Origin: Jiella avicenniae
GTDB lineage: Bacteria; Pseudomonadota; Alphaproteobacteria; Rhizobiales; Rhizobiaceae
Direction of reading: 5' to 3'
DNA: 64,000 bases
NCBI RefSeq assembly: GCF_021390325.1
Contig: NZ_JAJUWU010000023.1
Coordinates: 61,263-125,262 of the forward strand
The notes beneath the pieces are model-generated. The model had not been told where the DNA came from. It did not search any database and worked only from the letters and a program-made list of their open reading frames with translations. Shown here piece after piece: positions 60,988 through 64,000 of the stretch (within the stretch, counting starts at the first letter, position 1; each line of letters opens with the position of its first letter). The translations under genes were made by a program, and so were the position numbers.

Positions 60988-61031
60988 TACGCAACCGTAT
61001 AGAACCGGCAATGCCGCCGAAGTGAGGGCGG
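60988..61031 (+). promoter_or_regulatory. duplicated upstream element, copy 2 (cytochrome b561 gene)
   Basis: 44 bp beginning TACGCAACCGTATAGAACCG, aligning with 57711-57753 at about 35-37 positions with two or three single-base indels. TACG-N4-CGTA is conserved. It ends 40 nt before the cytochrome b561 ATG, and the inverted repeat lies about 72 nt upstream of it. Confidence 0.75.
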
Positions 61032-61071
61032 AGCAAACAGGGGCATCGTCGACGCCAGAGGAAGCCCAGCC

Positions 61072-61587
61072 ATGCCCCCATCCCCCAATCGCACCTCATG
61101 GAGCCGGTTCAACGTCTTCCTCCACTGGACGATCGTCGTCCTCATCCTCTTTCAGTGGATCGAGGGCGAATATATGAGCCAGTTCTGGGACGCGACCCTC
61201 GAAGGCGAGGCGATCGACCGGACCGGCGTCATCCTCGGCTACAGTCACATCGTCATCGGGACGCTGGTCCTCGTCGCGGCGGTGCTGCGCCTCGTCGACC
61301 GGTTCGTCGCCGGCCGCCCTGCCCATGGCGCCGACGAGCCGCAATGGGCGGTTCTCCTCGCCAAGGTCACCCACGTCCTTCTCTACGCCCTGCTTCTGCT
61401 CATGCCGGTCCTCGGGCTCGTCGCCTGGTTCACCGGCAACGACGACATCGCCGGCTATCACGCCTTTCTGTGGAACCCGCTGCTGGCGATCATCGCCCTT
61501 CACGTCGTCGGCGCTCTCGCCCAGCATTTCTGGTTCCGCACGCCGGCGCTGAAACGCATGATCCCCGGTCTGCGCCATTCGATCTGA
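61072..61587 (+). CDS. cytochrome b561 family protein
   Basis: 171 aa with four membrane helices. Candidate haem-b ligands are His18 (FNVFLHWT), His59 (LGYSHIVIG), His101 (VTHVLLYAL) and His144 (IIALHVVGAL). Bacterial b561 proteins shuttle electrons, often between quinol and superoxide or low-potential partners. It is monocistronic and ends in a strong hairpin with T tract. It shares its upstream element with the preceding two-component operon, so it is probably a target of that regulator. Confidence 0.92.
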   Translation: MPPSPNRTSWSRFNVFLHWTIVVLILFQWIEGEYMSQFWDATLEGEAIDRTGVILGYSHIVIGTLVLVAAVLRLVDRFVAGRPAHGADEPQWAVLLAKVTHVLLYALLLLMPVLGLVAWFTGNDDIAGYHAFLWNPLLAIIALHVVGALAQHFWFRTPALKRMIPGLRHSI

Positions 61588-61640
61588 GGCATCCGAGACT
61601 CACACGCAGCGGCCCGGCCGATGCCCCGAATTCCAGCCCG

Positions 61641-61665
61641 ACGCCGGCCCCTTGGCCGGCGTTTT
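61641..61665 (+). terminator. intrinsic terminator of the cytochrome b561 gene
   Basis: A perfect 9-bp stem ACGCCGGCC / GGCCGGCGT with loop CCTT, followed by TTT, 54 nt after the stop codon. Confidence 0.85.
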
Positions 61666-61728
61666 CGCGTCGCCGCCGGGCAAGACGGACAGTCCGCGAG
61701 AGCCGCGCGAACTTCGGGCCCGGACTGC

Positions 61729-61757
61729 ATTTCCATTCGGCACCATGCTCTTATATT
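61729..61757 (+). promoter_or_regulatory. possible promoter of the gluconate genes
   Basis: A TATATT hexamer (61752-61757, 5 of 6 of the -10 consensus) in a short AT-rich patch 53 nt before the gntK ATG. The corresponding -35 (ATTTCC) is poor, so an activator or a different sigma factor may be needed. Confidence 0.3.
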
Positions 61758-61809
61758 CAGCGCCACTGAGAGCGGCCCGGAGGCCGACCCGCGAGCGATG
61801 GAGACGCCG

Positions 61810-62331
61810 ATGGACGATGCCGCGAAACCGACGGCCCTGGTCATCATGGGACCATCCGGCGTCGGCAAATCGACGACGGCGGAGTTGATCGCCGCCCGGC
61901 TCGGCTGGCCCTTTGCGGAAGCCGACGAATTCCATCCCAAGGCCAACATCGAGAAGATGACCAACGGCGTTCCTCTGAACGACGAGGACCGCGCGCCCTG
62001 GCTCGCGTCGATCCGCGACTGGATCAGCCGCGAAGCGAAGCACGGCGCCTCGACGGTGCTGACCTGCTCGGCCCTGAAGCGCAGCTACCGCGACGTCCTG
62101 CGCCAGGCCGATGCCCGCGTGCGCTGCGTGGCGCTCGAGGCCGATCCCGATCTGGTCTCCACCCGGCTCGACAAGCGCAAGGGCCACTACATGCCGAAGT
62201 CGCTGCTGCAATCGCAGTTCGCCGACTTCCAGCCGCTCCAGCCCGACGAGGACGGCATCACCGTCCCGGTCATTGCCCCGCCCGACGAGGTCGTGCGCAC
62301 CATTCTCGCAAAGCTCGGCCTCGGCGCCTGA
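61810..62331 (+). CDS. gntK: gluconokinase
   Basis: 173 aa (E. coli GntK is 175). P-loop GPSGVGKST (14-22), EADEFHPKANIEKMTNGVPLNDEDRAPWL (substrate block), LTCSALKRSYRD, and the lid ALEADPDLVSTRLDKRKGHYMP. It phosphorylates gluconate to 6-phosphogluconate, the substrate of Gnd or the Entner-Doudoroff dehydratase. The ATG at 61810 has GGAG 6 nt upstream; an ATG at 61798 has a worse site. It is followed after 73 nt by the permease gene. Confidence 0.94.
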   Translation: MDDAAKPTALVIMGPSGVGKSTTAELIAARLGWPFAEADEFHPKANIEKMTNGVPLNDEDRAPWLASIRDWISREAKHGASTVLTCSALKRSYRDVLRQADARVRCVALEADPDLVSTRLDKRKGHYMPKSLLQSQFADFQPLQPDEDGITVPVIAPPDEVVRTILAKLGLGA

Positions 62332-62404
62332 CGAAGCCCAGCCCGCCGCCGCCCGGCGACGTCGTTCGCAAAGCCAGATCCCAAACCCGAATGGAGTACG
62401 CCGC

Positions 62405-63793
<1,389 letters not shown>

Positions 63794-63919
63794 GGGCCGT
63801 CGTCGCTCCTCCCGGCGGCGCGGGATACGGCGCCGGGACGCGCGCCGGGACGTTCGGTGGGTTGCAGGAGTTCCGGAGGCGGCAAGCCCTTGCCGCCTCC
63901 ACCCTCTGTCGCTAGCGTT

Positions 63920-64000
63920 TCAAGTTGTCCGTTTTTGATAGCACACGAAATGTCCGCTTCTGTTTTTGGTTTGGCCCTGTGGACCCTGTGGTCAGGCGCG
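63920..64000. mobile_element. possible terminus of an insertion sequence running off the window
   Basis: After 63,915 the composition changes abruptly to AT-richer. TGTCCG occurs twice, 25 bp apart (63926 and 63951), followed by TGTTTTTGG and a CCCTGTGG direct repeat. Repeated short words of this kind are typical of transposase-binding ends (IS21, IS481 or ISNCY types). No transposase is visible before the window ends. Confidence 0.4.

Overview
The window (about 68-70% GC by eye, strong G/C preference at codon third positions) looks like the chromosome of an alphaproteobacterium of the Hyphomicrobiales (Rhizobiales), possibly near Aurantimonadaceae. The indicators are DUF6101, DUF1178 and DUF3369 proteins, the argJ-GNAT-mutT and ComF-Grx-nitrilase-DUF1178 arrangements, a Cpa/Tad pilus locus, and palindromic intergenic elements of rhizobial type. 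It is mostly housekeeping and envelope or signalling chromosome. No rRNA, tRNA, CRISPR, complete IS or prophage was recognised. An insertion-sequence end may begin at the extreme right edge.

Layout. 0-4.4 kb: surface-polysaccharide genes (glycosyltransferase, NodB-like deacetylase, UDP-sugar epimerase) and a class D beta-lactamase, all on the minus strand. 4.4-8.6 kb: peptide/oligosaccharide ABC importer (binding protein plus two permeases, no ATPase). 8.7-13.6 kb: gnd, an ABC-2 exporter, a YpfJ zinc peptidase and a DUF559 protein. 13.6-16.4 kb: glyS, flanked and interrupted by four palindromic repeat elements. 16.9-23.8 kb: GH25 muramidase, threonylcarbamoyl-AMP synthase, FAD-linked oxidase, DUF6101 protein and a caspase-like protein. 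23.8-25.5 kb: acetyltransferase plus a second copy of the NodB-like deacetylase. 26.3-33.0 kb: a signalling block (REC-DUF3369-histidine kinase, OmpR-type regulator, membrane histidine kinase, and a peptide-binding protein translationally coupled to that kinase).

33.1-41.2 kb: cpaB-cpaC-cpaD-cpaE-cpaF-tadB-tadC for a type IVb (Tad) pilus. The only pilin found is about 9 kb away at 50.5 kb. 41.5 kb: glnK with a sigma-54-like promoter but no amtB. 42-46.4 kb: esterase, CorA, TruB, RbfA, nitroreductase. 46.8-50.4 kb: DUF1178, nitrilase, glutaredoxin, ComF and a methyltransferase. 51.2-57.7 kb: mutT, GNAT, argJ, parvulin and secA. 57.8-61.6 kb: phosphatase, response regulator, histidine kinase and EamA protein in one overlapping operon, followed by cytochrome b561. 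A 43-44 bp upstream element is duplicated in front of the operon and of cytochrome b561 at the same distance from both start codons. 61.8-63.8 kb: gluconate kinase and gluconate permease, which with gnd outline gluconate use through 6-phosphogluconate.

The most unusual points are (1) glyS carrying two in-frame palindromic elements with two more directly upstream, (2) the duplicated promoter/operator module linking a phosphatase/two-component operon to cytochrome b561, (3) the duplicated deacetylase family in two sugar-modification contexts, and (4) several normally paired genes that appear without their usual partners (glyS, glnK, Tad pilin, ABC importer, rbfA-truB).
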